DNA from: Plantago elongata
Taxonomy: Eukaryota; Streptophyta; Magnoliopsida; Lamiales; Plantaginaceae
DNA length: 33,041 nucleotides
Direction of reading: 5' to 3'
Assembly (NCBI GenBank): GCA_036897095.1
Contig: JAYMSP010001355.1
Location: 1-33,041 of the forward strand
The number at the start of each line of letters is the position of its first letter. Position 1 is the stretch's first letter. The notes beneath the pieces are model-generated. The model had not been told where the DNA came from and ran no database searches. It saw only the letters and a program-made list of their open reading frames with translations. The position numbers and the translations under genes are program-made. Positions 1 to 12,416 of this stretch are shown here, piece after piece.

Positions 1-170
1 TATATATAACTTCAACCACCCAATACGTGATGATTCGAACATGGAGGAGTAATTTGGCACTAACTATTTACTTCAACCACCCAAAAGTATGAGAAAACAC
101 GAAGTCTCATAAGAGACGATCTTTAGATAAACTAAACTATCTAAAGACGGGACTATATTGCAATTTACCT
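1..170. repeat. Repeat flank with two hairpins and a duplicated 14-mer
   Basis: No gene is seen here. The word ACTTCAACCACCCA occurs at 9-22 and again at 70-83. Two perfect inverted repeats follow: GTCTC (104-108) with GAGAC (113-117), and TCTTTAGATA (120-129) with TATCTAAAGA (138-147), the second with a 10-bp stem and 8-base loop. Stacked short hairpins next to duplicated words are common at edges of non-autonomous DNA transposons, but no element was identified. Confidence 0.5.
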
Positions 171-720
171 CTTTATAGTTACATTTGGTTCTTTTTTCGC
201 AGATCCTCTAGTTAGCCCGACCCGGATCCGTGGATGAGCGATTTTTCGTGGTATAAATAGCATTTTTAAGGCAATTTTCTTCTTTCTTTTTCTTTCTTTC
301 TTCCTTTTTTCTCCTTTTTGAACTAGTTTCTTCTGCTCGTAATTGCTCCGATTTTTACTATTTCTCTATGATTTCATTTTTTCTTCTCCGATCTTGTTGT
401 TTTCCACCTCAACTTTCATTCAATGCGACATTGTAAGTGTTTTATGCTCCGATTTTGTGTTTTTCTTCGTTGTCTATGCTATGTTAGGGCTTTTGGGGGG
501 TTTTGGTGTTTGATTTTGTGCTTACTCTCAGTTTAATAGTTATTGTGCACAACGATGGTTGATAAAGAGTGGTAATGAAGGCAAAAAGTTTTCTAGTCGG
601 GCTCACAAACAAAAATCATTGTCTGGCGATGAAGGTATTTTTCTTTTGTAGTTTTTTCGACGGTTGCAATTGGTTTTTTTTTCGTTTCTGCAGTTTTGAC
701 GGTTATGAGAACATTTTTGT

Positions 721-1130
721 GTTGGTGAGAACACGAATTCTATATTTTTTTGTGAACATGGGTTATTTACTTGGTAACATGTGTTATTTATGTGTGATCA
801 TGACTTGTTACAGTATTGATGAAAATACAACATATGTCAGGTTGTTTAATTTGTGTGTTGATGAAAACACGAATTATGTGGGTTTTTTTTTGTGAACATG
901 GGTTATTTACATGGTAACATGTGTAGTTTTATATGTGAGAACAGTTTGTTAATGTGTTGATGAAGATACAATATATGTTTTGTTGTTTGTGTTGGTGAGA
1001 ACATGAATTTCATGTTTTTGTTTGTGAAGATGGTTATTTACTTGAAAATATGATTGATTTATTTGTGAACGTGGGCTATGTATTTGAGAATATTTTGGTT
1101 ATTTATGTGTAAATATGGCTTGTTACTTTG
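721..1130. repeat. Tandem repeat, about 135-bp unit, three copies
   Basis: Units begin with GTTGRTGARAACAYGAATT at 721, 857 and 991, giving periods of 136 and 134 bp. Inside units 1 and 2 a 33-base block at 751-783 and 891-923 differs at a single base (771/911). Unit 3 is more diverged. ORFs here read through the repeats and are not taken as genes. Confidence 0.75.
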
Positions 1131-1479
1131 TTTATGTGTTGAAGGGTGGTTGTGTTTTATGAGAGAATATTATTTATATTTTTTTTAACATTGGTTGTTT
1201 TTGTTTTTTTTTTTTTTTTTTTTTTTTTTGTAGATGTTGATGTAGAGAAGCAGAAGAAGGTTAAGGCTAGTAAGTCGAATATCTTCAAGCATGAACATGT
1301 AAATCTAAAAGAATCAGCTTTTTTTCATTTTTGTATTTGTAGTAATGCATTAAACATCAGTATACTTTTGTTTGTAGTTGTATCAGAATTCTTGTTTGGA
1401 TCTGATATCATTGGTTTGTGCTTGATATCATGGATTATTTGTCTGATATCATGGGTTAAGTCTTTTTGAGATCAGTTGT

Positions 1480-1900
1480 TCATATATGAGCATTTGTTCC
1501 AAAGAGTGTGTGTTTACATTCTGAGATTATTGGTTAACATTCTCATATCATGGGTCAACATGTTGAGATCATAGATTCATAATATCAGATCATGGGTCAA
1601 CATTTTAGAACATGGCTTACTATGAGATATGAGATCATGGGACAACAACATGAGATCATGTGATAATAATATGAGATCATGGATCAAATAACTGAGATCA
1701 GGGAATAATGTACACAGTTCTTGGATAACATCCCAAGATCATGTGTTAATATTATCATATCATGGGGTTACCATGAGATCATTTTTTTAATACTATGAGA
1801 TATGGGATTATAGGATAACATTATGTGATCATGTGACAACAACATAAGATCATAGGACAACAATATGAGATTATGAGAATATGATATAATCGAATAAGAC
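1480..1900. repeat. Degenerate array of GAGATCATGG-like words
   Basis: The word AGATCAT with small variants recurs roughly every 20-35 bases, often as GAGATCATGGGACAACA or a near relative. Spacing is irregular, so this is not a simple satellite. No coding potential is seen. Confidence 0.6.
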
Positions 1901-2531
1901 ATAAACAAAGTTGATAAAATCATAGTACAAATAACCAAGATCAAGGTACAAATAAACAGAGTTGATTAGGTCACATAACATAACATTGAGATAATGGTAC
2001 AAAAAATCAAGATCAAAGCCTTGAAGTGCATCTTTTGAAAGAGAATTCGATTTTTACAGCAATTCTTCGATACAAATCATGCATGGCATCCAAACTATTT
2101 GTTTTTATTCCTTTCAAATTCCCACCAATGTTGAAGTCATCACCAATGAATACGGTGGTTGAGTTGTTAGCAACAACTATGGCTGCACAAGTTAAGCAAC
2201 ACATGTAAACATGGTGTAAAATGCAGATAATATGGATCATATAACATGGAGCATAGGATATGCATCTCAACAAGTATAAACTAGTAACATGCCAACTATT
2301 TCTCATGGAAACATGGTGTAAAATGTAGTGAACATGGATCATATGGTAGGGAGCATGGGTTATGCATATTAGCAAGTATCTGTTGGTGAAATAAGCAGAG
2401 ACCATGGAGCATATGACAAAGATTATGGATCGATATATCGAAAATTACTCAATATCGGAGACCGAACAACTTCGATATGAAATCATTGGACAAATTGCGT
2501 AGAACATGGTAAAGATATTATAGAGTGCATG

Positions 2532-2733
2532 CATTATAACAAGCTTATGTAGCCTCATTTCAACTAACGATCATGATATCATGGGGTCTACTGCATAGAT
2601 CATGGGTTTCATGACAGAGAGCAGAGTGTAGACATTATAACAAGCCTATGTTGGCCTCATTTCAACTACTAATCATGATATCATGTGGTCTATTACAGAG
2701 ATCATGGTATTCATGACAAAGAGCATCATAACA
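2532..2733. repeat. Tandem repeat, 101-bp unit, two copies plus a fragment
   Basis: CATTATAACAAGCYTATG starts at 2532 and again at 2633, and both copies run on through TTTCAACTA and ATCATGATATCATG in the same order. A partial third start (CATCATAACAAGCC) lies at 2724. The palindrome ATCATGATATCATG inside each unit can form a small hairpin. Confidence 0.7.
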
Positions 2734-2939
2734 AGCCAAAACAAAATCAAAATTTCTATATAAAACATAATCAAAATAGTATAAAACATGACATGTAGAT
2801 TGTATTTGAGCAGATTCATCAGAATTTTCAGTTCTCATGTTTGATCCAGTTGAATTCGGCATCTACAAACAATAACTAGTCAGAATCTCAATAGATAACA
2901 ACAATCGATCTACTATCTAACATAAATCAGCTAAATTAT

Positions 2940-4930
2940 TCGATCAAGTCATTGGAAAAAGAGTGAGTATAGTAAAAAGAAAGATTTTCCTAGCTAATCT
3001 ATAGGAAAATCTTGTTTCATTATAAACTTGTCAATAACTTCTATATAAATACCTCCAAATAAATCAATCTTCTCATAAAAAATCATAACACCAAACCATA
3101 TTTTTCTCTCTAGAAAACCCTAGAGAGAGAAACATTCATACTTCTTTCTTTTCTTTTCTCTTTGTCCTCCTCCTTCCCGTTATCCTCCGGCTACATATCA
3201 AAGCCTCCTCAACCGCTCCTTGCTTGGTGCCGCCTCCTTCGACAGTGTTTGGGATAATAATTTTGGCCGACAACATGATTTCGTCGGATTTATTCAAATT
3301 CATCAATAATGAGATGAATCGATTCAATAGCTTTTTGGTTTTTGTTGTTTTTCATATGTTATATCGATTCATGTTACTTTTTTCGGATAAATCTCAATTG
3401 GAAGTGAACATTGACCTTTTATTTTCGTTTTTCGTTAATTTTACGATCTGGTTTTTCGAGATCTAAAACCAGATCTGAAATTCATACATTGAGAAATTGA
3501 TTTATTTCGCGCATATGTTATATGGTGCTTCAATATGATTTTAGGAGGCGTTGTTATAAAGTTAACAACTGGTATTATAGTTTTATGCATCTCCGTAACA
3601 TGGATTCATATCGTTTTTTTTCCCATTAAATTCAATCGGAGGTGAAATTTTACCTTCTATTCTTAGTTTTTTGGTGATGTATTATCTGATGTTTCCAAAT
3701 CTGGAACTAGATCTGAAATCCAAAAGGTAAAATCGAATCATTTCATAAATCATGTTATTTGGTTCTTTGTTATGGTTTTAAGAGCAAATCTTATAGTTTT
3801 AAGCATCATTATTATGTTGTTAATATGTGCTTATTGTTTTTGCCTATTATTATTTTAGCGAATACGTTATAGTTTTAAGATCTATCATTATAGTTTTAAG
3901 CAATAACACTAGTGTTTTTAGCTTATGTTGGAATATTTACGATTTTGATTTTTTTCAAAGGCTTTGTTATAGTTTTAAGAGACACTGTTTTGAATTTAAG
4001 CATCTATGTTGTTGTTTTTAGCTTGTATTGCATGTTTCTAATTTGTTATAGTTGCAGAGTACTGTTACAGTTTTAAAATGCATTGTTACGATTTTATCAC
4101 TGTGTTTAGCTTATGTTAAATATTTTTGTTTGTTATTATGTTTAGAGCATATGATATAGTTTTAACATCAATTGTTATAGTTTAAATATAAACTTTTATG
4201 AGTCCAAGAATCAATGATACTATTTATAGCTTGTTTTACATGTTCCTTTTAATGAGAGTTATTATAATTTTAGCCCAACCAGTGATTGTTTTAAGCATGC
4301 GTAAATGATGACATCGAATTGGATGATAGGTCTCTCAAATGTGTCATTGCATTATTGAAGTAACAAGAACAAGCAACGAAAAATAGGAAGTCGAGTTCAC
4401 CAACAAGTTTGACAAACGAAAAAAAAAAACCTATTTTAAGAAATAAGTTGCAGTTGTATAAATAACACTGAATGATCATTTTGTTGTAATTTTTTTCCAT
4501 GAGAATAGAAGTTTTAGAATCTTTGGATCACTAAATGTTCTAGTGGCTTACTTTAAGTTGTTTATTACTGTTTTAATGGCTTTCCTGAAATATTTTTTGA
4601 CTTGTTTAATGGTGTTTGAATGATATTAGATTGTTAGTTAAAACCATAGCAAGATATCATAAAAATATCATGTATGTCATTAAAACTGTCACACCACATG
4701 TTAAAAATTAAATAAAAGAGGTTAAATATTTAAACAAACAATACTTCTCATTAAAATCACCATATCATATTTTAAAACATTAACATAATACGTTAAAACT
4801 ATAATTGAAACTTTTAATGCTAACAACTTAAAATCATAATATAATATATTAAAAACATAATCAAAAATATGTGTCTCGGTGATTTTTTAATAAACTCGAC
4901 CGGTCAGACCGCTAAAACACAAAAACCGCT
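2940..4930 (+). mobile_element. Repeat-armed non-autonomous element, copy A
   Basis: This is related to the stretch at 17890-19470. It opens with a promoter-like block (CTATATAAATACC near 3040) and a leader (CTCTCTAGAAAACCCTAG near 3108). Its left arm (about 3540-4290) is packed with variants of TATAGTTTTAAG. An exon-like core follows (4304-4413), and then a right arm (about 4600-4870) carrying the same words in reverse complement (TTAAAACTATA). The right end ATAAACTCGACCGGTCAGAC (about 4891-4910) matches the end of copy B closely. No transposase was found, and the left terminus is unclear. Subterminal repeats in opposite orientation are typical of CACTA-like and foldback elements, but no diagnostic terminus is visible. 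Confidence 0.55.
4304..4413 (+). pseudogene. Decayed exon-like core of copy A
   Basis: The frame starting at the GATGAC near 4307 reads DDIELDDRSLKCVIALLK and then stops at a TAA, about halfway along the matching peptide of copy B. The DNA similarity continues past the stop (AAGTCGAGTTCACCAACAAG), so this looks like a nonsense-broken copy. No acceptor AG directly precedes it. The peptide belongs to no family I recognise. Confidence 0.45.
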
Positions 4931-4999
4931 AAAAACCATAAAAACCCATGATTTTTCAATCTTTTAAGAAAATTTTACCTTTTCTAAGACTTTGGCTTG

Positions 5000-5440
5000 G
5001 AAAAATGGTAGAACAACCTCTAACCTTTTTTTTTTGCAGTAGTTTCGGCTATATAATCGATTGTTGCATATCAGAAGCTTAGATTATAGCAGCTTCGATT
5101 CTCAGGAAATAGCGTAGCAACGAAGAGTAGCAGCTTCGATTATTAGGAAATGGCGTAGCAATATCAAACGGTAGCAGCTCCGATTCTCAGGTAATACCGT
5201 AGCAACCGAACATAGATCGTAGTTGTGGAAGAGATGACGAAAATCGCAGCTGCTTAGAAGCTAGAAGCTGAGAAAATCGCAGAAGAAGCTTGGAAAATTG
5301 TCAATGGCGATAAGTAGACAGAGAAAGAAGAGAGAAAGCGTATCGATTTATGATTGTGAGCTGAGTGTTTTCAATTTAGGATATTATGGCTTTATATAAC
5401 CCGTATATGATAGTTCGACCCGCGTGTTAATTAGTTATTA
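5000..5440 (-). repeat. Minus-strand promoter-like block with a three-copy repeat
   Basis: Read on the minus strand there is a TTATATAAAG box at about 5390-5399, then a CT-rich leader-like stretch (about 5310-5350), then three copies of a 41-44 bp unit starting TAGCAGCTYCGATT on the plus strand at 5087, 5128 and 5172. No long ORF with an ATG is seen. It could be a captured gene start inside a transposon, pointing toward copy A. GC content is higher than in the surrounding DNA. Confidence 0.4.
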
Positions 5441-6291
5441 GTTGGAGTTAATTTGTAATATATAAAAAATATATCTTAATGTCTCTAATCTATAAATACG
5501 TTAGCTAAAGGTTGTAGACACAAGTAAATAAATAGTTAACCTAATTACTATAAAGAAAGGGAATTTATCTCCTCTGCAAAATACTTAAGCAATCATTATC
5601 AAGCAGGAACATATTTTATGAAGTATAATAAACCCTTCTCTATGAATTACAAGAGTCAGTTACCATTTATAGGGTGTGTCTTGGGAAAACTTACTCGTGA
5701 GAAAATTAGAATACTATGTTGTAATAAACTTCTCCAACGTCCAGACCTGAATCCAGGATGACAGTCTCCATTAAAAATGAGTATTACATTATAAGTTAAC
5801 TTAATAATATGAAGCTTGTAACTAAATACGGAGTATGATACTAAAGATTGTATAACAAAAATATACTCCATAATAGCTTGAACATATTACACGTAAATCA
5901 AATGAATGTGTTCACCAAGAACACAAAACTAAGATAAATAAAATTCTACAGCAACAGCATCTGCTTGTCACCTCGGGGCCCAGCTTTCAATTTCGAACAT
6001 CGCTCTTCATAAGAGGCTGGAAAAAATCAAGACAAATAATGACAGCCTGACAGGTAAGGCATGATATGGATAAAGATGGTGATGCACAATCGTGGCAATG
6101 CCAGAAAGTTCTTCCGACAAGTAGAAATGGTTGATATGTATGATAATGCTGTGACTTACGCTCAGTTGGCCGTGACAGTAGAGGGATGTGAGCTGGTTCC
6201 TTCTTTTTTGTTCTAATATTTCTGTGGTTGTAATCTGTGAACAAATTTCAGTAAGTGAACAAGTTGATAAGCAGATGAAGCAGAATTGTAC
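5441..6291. other. Intergenic DNA and PUS3 3' flank
   Basis: No gene is seen. The part next to 6292 should be the 3' UTR of the minus-strand pseudouridine synthase. The stop codon is followed at once by a donor-like GGTACAA (6291-6285), so a 3' UTR intron or an alternative end is possible but not shown. Confidence 0.5.
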
Positions 6292-9200
6292 CTAGTGATT
6301 TACAAGAACAGTACCATATATAGTACTTGAACAATTTAGCAAAGCCTCGTTAAAGATTGCTGACTGCAGCATATAGTCTCTACATTCCTTCTCCAGGTGT
6401 GTATCAAGAGCTTTTCGAGCATCTAGGAGTTGAGCACATAAGAATTTTATATCAGATTTTCACTGCAGCAATTTGGCATTAGTCTGACACCATGTGTTCA
6501 TAACATAGCAAATAGCCGAATACACAAGTGAAGCAGCTGACAGACTGAAGCTTTAGACTTGAAGAATAGAGCAGAACTCTAATTTTGATGACAGTGCAGT
6601 TGAGAAACTGAGAATGGAACAAGCGTTGCAAGAATAACAAATGCCTTGCAATTCAGTAGCAAATACCTGATGAGCAAATAAACTTGAGACTTTCAAATTC
6701 ACAAGACTGGAGAACCAACGGAATTTCTGGGGACATTGTGTATTGTGGTTTCCTTGGTGTTTTTTCAATATCCAGTAACACGTCTACAATCTGTGGTTTA
6801 AGAGTACAAAATCAGAAGTTTCTCACTGAAGTATGTGGGCAAGGAGTTATCTCACCAGAAGCAACCAATGCAAACGAGTTGTCTGCAAGGAAACATGCAC
6901 ATAAAATACACCAAGGCCCAGAGCCACTATATTTTACTGGATTTGTTGAATCAAAACAATAGTCTGTCAGTCTGTCCTTTGGATTTTCATTCAGCACATA
7001 ATGCAATGGCAGAATACAACAGAACTACCTGGACCATGATTACTAACAAAATCAGATAGCCAGGAGTATCCAATTTTGACCCATCGTTCTAAAACAGCTG
7101 ATTTACTCAAACAACACTCCTATAAATATGCTTCACATTATATAAGACAGTACTACGAACTACGAAGTAATCATATTATCAACTTCTATATCCAGACAGA
7201 TGGTATATGCACTGTTAAGAAACATATAAAAGGTGTTTATGATGCATAAAAAAACAATGACTGAGGGGCACCACATGCATACAGTAAACTGTGATGTTCC
7301 CTCACATGTTGCATAGATACCATCAATTTGGCATTACATCAACAGCCAAATAGAAAGTTTGACGAAGGAAACAAACTCGAGGCATTTAGGACACCAACTT
7401 GATACATAAGGCGCTAGCTCACAGCATATGGCATAACATAATTTTGAAGGAGTAAGCCAGCAGTCGTTCATACTGATACACTCATACAATTACACACACA
7501 GTATTTATAACAAAAACTTATTTAGCTTTGACTCATAAACAATATATTCGACAAGTTGATCATCAGGAAATCTTATTGTTGTGAGGAACCAGCATGCACA
7601 ATTTTCAAAATGGACAAAGTCAAACAAACTAGGCTTCAAAGAAACCAACATAAGCTTAATGGAGAGCAATCACCCACATCAGGAGATTCAAGACCTTGGC
7701 CAATCATAAAGAGTACAGCAACCATACATCGGACCTGGTGCCACAGGAAAGCACTGCCTGCGACTTTCACCGCCCATAATTGATCACATTCAAACCTGAC
7801 AGAAGAAATGGAAATGACTGGTCATTCGTTCCAAGTCATGTATATTTCTGAAACTTGGAGATCAATCTGAAAATTCAATATTAAGGAGTAGAGAGGTGGA
7901 CAGTAGGGACGTGGGAGTAGATAAGTAATATATCATCCACCAAAGCAAAAAAAATAAAATTAAAATGACAAAATAATAAAAATTAATACTTCAGATAATG
8001 AGCCTCCACCTTTCATTGCACTGAATAATCTGAAAAGACGTGATGCGTCGTCTATAGTTGTGCACATTAGCTGCATCCATCTTACAGAAATTTCTGAAAT
8101 CATGTTCTCCAATAAATTTCTTACTGGCAGCCTCCATTGCCTGTGGGAATGTTGACTTGCAAACTTCTGAAAAGAAATAGGGAAAATAAAACGAAAGAGT
8201 TGCAGAATACGCACCATGATATCCAAATTTCCTCTCCAAAAGAAGTACTTGTACTCCCTACCCAAACAACTGAATCTGCAAAATATATCAAGGGTGTAGA
8301 AGTATAAGCTAGAGAAATTTTAGCACCAATTAAGTGGCAATACAATGATCCTAAACGGGCCGAAATTTAAAAGCAGTAATGTTTCTACATCTTATAATGG
8401 TACGCCACACACTATACTCCTGTTATACTGAAAATGTTGTACAGCTATCATTTATATTGCACGAAATACAGCACCATGTATGAAAGATATACCCGTGATT
8501 TTTAGATCTCCTACATCGGTGACATCTCAATTAGAATAATATATCAAACCGTTGGAAAGATGCAGTTTAGAACAAAATACTGTGATATTTTACCTCCCTG
8601 AAAAGAGATACAGTCAACATAGTTTTTCCTGAATGGTTCATATTTTGGAACGACTGTAATATCCCATGGGATCAATCTAAGTAACATTAGTGATACTATA
8701 TTGTTATTGAAGATGTAACATCCTGTTGTTCACAAACTGAAACATGAGTATATCTCTCTCACTGTATTAAGAAATTCAAAATCTAAATGAATGTAAGGAA
8801 GGAAAAGAGGAGAAGGCAAGAAGGGTAAAGACCTTGCACTGAAATCACTGGAAGCAGAGGACCAGCTAATGATTCGGATATCTTTTGGTAGGACTCCATT
8901 TAATATCTTCACATAGTCTAATTCTTCACCTGTTGGAAATAAAATAAGTAACTCGTCTGAAACCAGAAAGTAGGATGTAATTGAATTGGATAGGATGAAA
9001 CTTCCATAATAAACATGCATGCACGTGGGCAGGCGGGGCGGCGCACGCACACTACATCAAATTAATTCAGCAAACATAAATGAATCCAAATTTGCAGTCC
9101 AAGACTAGACATGACATCTAAATGATGAAATTTGCATTATATATCTGGAAATTTTTTGTGTGAATTCGGCATATAATAATCAGCAGTAGCTTCTTCCAAA

Positions 9201-11367
9201 CATATAGCATGTCATTATTAATTTCTTTTGACTCCATACATGTAGAATTCAAGTCCATGAGAAGTGTGGAAATGTGGAATTGTAGATTGGAAAATGTTTT
9301 GAAGCTATAATAACATCTTGTTCAGAACTTGAAAAATTGCATCGAAATCATGGAGAGGCAAGCAGTTAAAGAAAATGAAATTATTATGAACGAAGAACAT
9401 AGTAAAAAAATGAAAAGAAAAAAAAAACAGAGAGAGAAGAAATGTAGAGAACAGAGAGATATAATATACCACACGATTCTTCAGCTAATGTCTCCCCAGA
9501 ATATCCATCTATTCCCATTCTTTCTTTAAGATTTGACCGCACAAATAGAGAGATTACCTGCACAAATTATATCAGCTCTCCGAAAGGTTTTGTGTTTTGA
9601 CATCATAACTAAATAAAATTGTATACTGCATAGGTAACACGTGCTGATCATGTCTACCCTTTTATGTTAATACTTTCTTCAATGTTTAACAACAGAGAGA
9701 GGAAAGGTTTAGTCACGAGCTGTAAGTTTATCTATGAAATGTAGAGTATCCAAGTTAAATGGCCTTTCTCTATTCTTCTTCAACACAAAATAACTTAGCA
9801 CAGGGATCGTATAACAGACTAAAAGAAACAGTAAGGAGGTCAGATATACTGTAACTAATACAGAGCAAGTCAAGAGATTCACCCTTGCCCTAAACAACCC
9901 TGCACGTGCCCTTCTCACACTGATATTTGAGTGCATGAACTATTTCTCTGAAGACTTCAGAAATACTAATTCATAATTAGTTCTGTCTAAAATTATTGTT
10001 GGGCATAAACACTTACTTGCCCAACAGAAGAAACTCCTTTGTCTGTTCTGCCACATCTATAGTATCCAAATTCCTTCTTGTCACCAGATATTAGCCTTGT
10101 CTTTCTCAGGGCTTTAAATATTTCAGACTGCACTATTACAAAAGTAAGAAAATTTAATTGATAGTCCACAAATACCATGTGACTCAAGTATAGATGATAA
10201 AGTTGTGCATGCACAAATGGACAAAAATATAAAGACGCAATACCTCTACAGTTGGGTCGGTCTGGGCCTCTGAAGCAAACCCATAAAACCTGCAATACTG
10301 GATATAAATATATCATGATAGAGAGAAGAAAGAATTATTGCATCGGAGCATTAACAATTTAACATGATCACATTGCCTGCTGATTGTTACGTACAAATAG
10401 AATTCTACACTTGTCTATCCAGTGATAAAGATATGAATTGAAAAGACAGCATGCATGAGAAGTAGAGCACTTATCACCATGTTAAGTACAGATGTGAACT
10501 AGAGCACTTTAAAACACAGCAAAGCAGAAAAAAGGTTGTTCATTATACTACATCAAGTATGTCTTTAGCCTGCCTACCCTTTCATGATTGGTCAATTCAG
10601 AAGTTCCCCATGCTAAATACAATGTGAAGTAGAACACTTATGGCCCAAAAAGTGTACCTTTGGCCAAAATACATGACTTTCAGAGCAATGTATCGCTTAG
10701 GTAAGTGATGCACCGACATTTCATGACGACCAGAATCTGAAACACAATTAGAACTCCAAATCAAATCCAGAAGGACAACTGTAGCAAACATTTTAAAATC
10801 AAATTTGGTGCCAAACTTTATTCTCTTCCTCAACCTTGTAACTTCTTGGTTTGAACACCATTGTTGTCAAGCTTCAAACTTTTCATTTCTTCAACAGAAT
10901 TACTGCACTCGAAACCTCGAGTTTCATCACTAGTACCCACCAGCTGCACCAAGAAAAACATTGTATAGATAAAACAACGATCACCCTAATCAACACACTA
11001 GCAAGATAAACCGTTGCAACCCTATCTCTCCCTGTGACTTGCATTTCACTAAATTCACACCAAACAACACAATCCAACACAACATCCTTTCAAGAGTTGA
11101 TTTTTATATTAAATTGAGCTTATACAACAAGTCACTGACCTTTTGGCAAACGCAGCTAGAGAGATGTGTCGAGAGCTTGGCATTCTCAGTTTCGAGCTCC
11201 TGAGTTTTGAAGATGGAAAGAAGAAACGAGTAAGAAAGGCATTCAACTGAAGGAAGTCGATTGAAAGTTGAGACATTAGTAGTCGAATTAAATACCTTGA
11301 TTCGTGTTTGGAGAGATTGAACCTCGGAGAGCAAATCAATGAGCTCCGTGCTGGTAGTGTGCTCCAT
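6292..11367 (-). CDS. PUS3: tRNA pseudouridine synthase, PUS3/DEG1 type (TruA family), 13 exons
   Basis: Converts uridine to pseudouridine in the tRNA anticodon stem-loop, positions 38/39 by family knowledge. Exons in order: 11367-11296, 11199-11140, 10943-10835, 10736-10658, 10289-10244, 10127-10017, 9557-9470, 8929-8833, 8275-8215, 8140-8010, 7795-7678, 6790-6667, 6422-6292. They total 1227 nt, 408 aa, with GT-AG sites and unbroken phase. An N-terminal coiled coil (ELETENAKL, about 25-44) is typical of the eukaryotic PUS3 branch. [11 protein letters not shown] (146-156) carries the catalytic Asp at about residue 151. YKYFFW (229-234), [10 protein letters not shown] (254-263) and [13 protein letters not shown] (298-310) are conserved TruA blocks, and KTPRKPQY follows. 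The start ATG is the first in frame and lies in a good context (TAAATGG). Exon 10 has a competing upstream acceptor (see findings). No transit peptide is evident. The family call is near certain; position specificity is inferred. Confidence 0.93.
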
Positions 11368-12416
11368 TTACGGAGAGCTTCGGATTTGCACGCCAACTGT
11401 TCGACTGTTTGACTGAGCGAGAGTACAGAGCAAAATTGATCAATTGAATTTGAACAGAGCAAAAGCGCTACAAGTAGGGGTAATTAAGAAAGCATCTTTA
11501 TGTAAATTCGGGGAAATATTTTCATATTTGCACCCACCACCCTTCAATTTTCGGTTAATCACATTAGATGCTCTGCGTAGTTCTTTTTGCAATTACACTC
11601 TATACCATACCGTTAAATCGTTAATCACCTTATCAGTTTCCGATAAAATAAAATCATACTCCACCATATACAAATAAACGCGCATAGCATGAGTAATTAT
11701 TCGATTTCAAAATACAGAAAGTAAAAATATTAAGGTATATGATCTTCAATCTTGTTTACACCTTGATTAAATATTTTTAAATCGTCTTTATTAAATACTT
11801 TAAAATTAAAATGTCTCTTTCAATCTAGATAACAGTCTTATCTTAAATGTAGAATGAGTTTTATCATGGGTTCCCAAAGTTCCAAATTGAAAATGTATAT
11901 TTGGCAAAACAAATTGAATCACTTGCAAGTTTAGTCATCTTAGTTCCACTGAAGCAGACTCCGTGTCAAAGTCCAAGTAACTACTTAGTCCTTTGATGAA
12001 GAAGTAAATATTAGTCTTGCTTTCCCTAGCTACTCATTTGCTTGAAAGCTTCTTCAGATATTACCAATAACCAATCATTTGTTACCTGCCTCTTTCAAAT
12101 AAAGAGGCATGATAGGCATTCACCAAACAATCAGATAAAATATGTTCCATCCAAGAAAAGAGAGAATAGTGCAGAAAGGGGAGAGCATGATAGGATGTGC
12201 ATGCATCAATTTAACATAGGACTTCCATGCATGAAATGTGGAAAGAGAGGATAAGAAAACTGTCACAATTCTAACTAGATGGCAAAATAGGATGCTACAA
12301 GAAACCGTTATGGGATAATACTAAAAATTCATTACATGATTTTCACAAGGCACCGGTTCAAACCATGTAGATGAGCTAAAAGATTTCATTCTAGTTTACT
12401 ACTACCCATCTATCAC
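11368..12416. other. Intergenic: PUS3 promoter and p23 3' flank
   Basis: No gene is supported in this 1.05-kb gap between two minus-strand genes. The 11368-11500 part should hold the PUS3 leader; no convincing TATA box is seen. The part toward 12416 should contain the p23 3' UTR. The middle (11640-11900) is AT-rich and featureless by eye. Confidence 0.5.

Larger units (their letters stand above)
230..2900. repeat. Repeat-built, gene-free region with gene-like start
   Basis: No conserved protein is encoded. The left end looks like a plant promoter and leader: TATAAATAG near 252, then a CT-rich stretch at about 270-320. It is followed by a 135-bp tandem repeat (721-1130), a long T-run ending in a TTTGTAG acceptor-like site near 1228-1234 with a short lysine-rich open stretch behind it (about 1235-1310), then hundreds of bases of degenerate GAGATCATGG-like words (about 1480-1900) and a second tandem repeat (2532-2733). 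The layout (leader, repeat-filled intron-like stretch, short exon-like piece, repeats of other orientation) resembles that of the elements at 2940-4930 and 17890-19470, although the repeat words differ. It is probably a decayed non-autonomous transposon; its class is not determined. Confidence 0.45.

Noticed and set aside
569..1469. Plus-strand ORFs of 108 and 107 codons
   Set aside because: They run through the 135-bp tandem repeats and T-runs, are rich in Phe and Val from poly-T, and match no family.
721..2733. CRISPR-like array
   Set aside because: Units are long, degenerate and without unique spacers, and the genome is a plant; these are ordinary tandem repeats.
1..5500. LTR retrotransposon
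   Set aside because: No long direct terminal repeats, primer-binding site, or gag/pol-like protein could be found.
7960..8265. 101-codon minus-strand ORF as the PUS3 reading frame
   Set aside because: It joins exon 9 to intron and then the wrong frame of exon 10; the conserved TruA residues lie in the other frame, reached by the acceptor ending at 8141.
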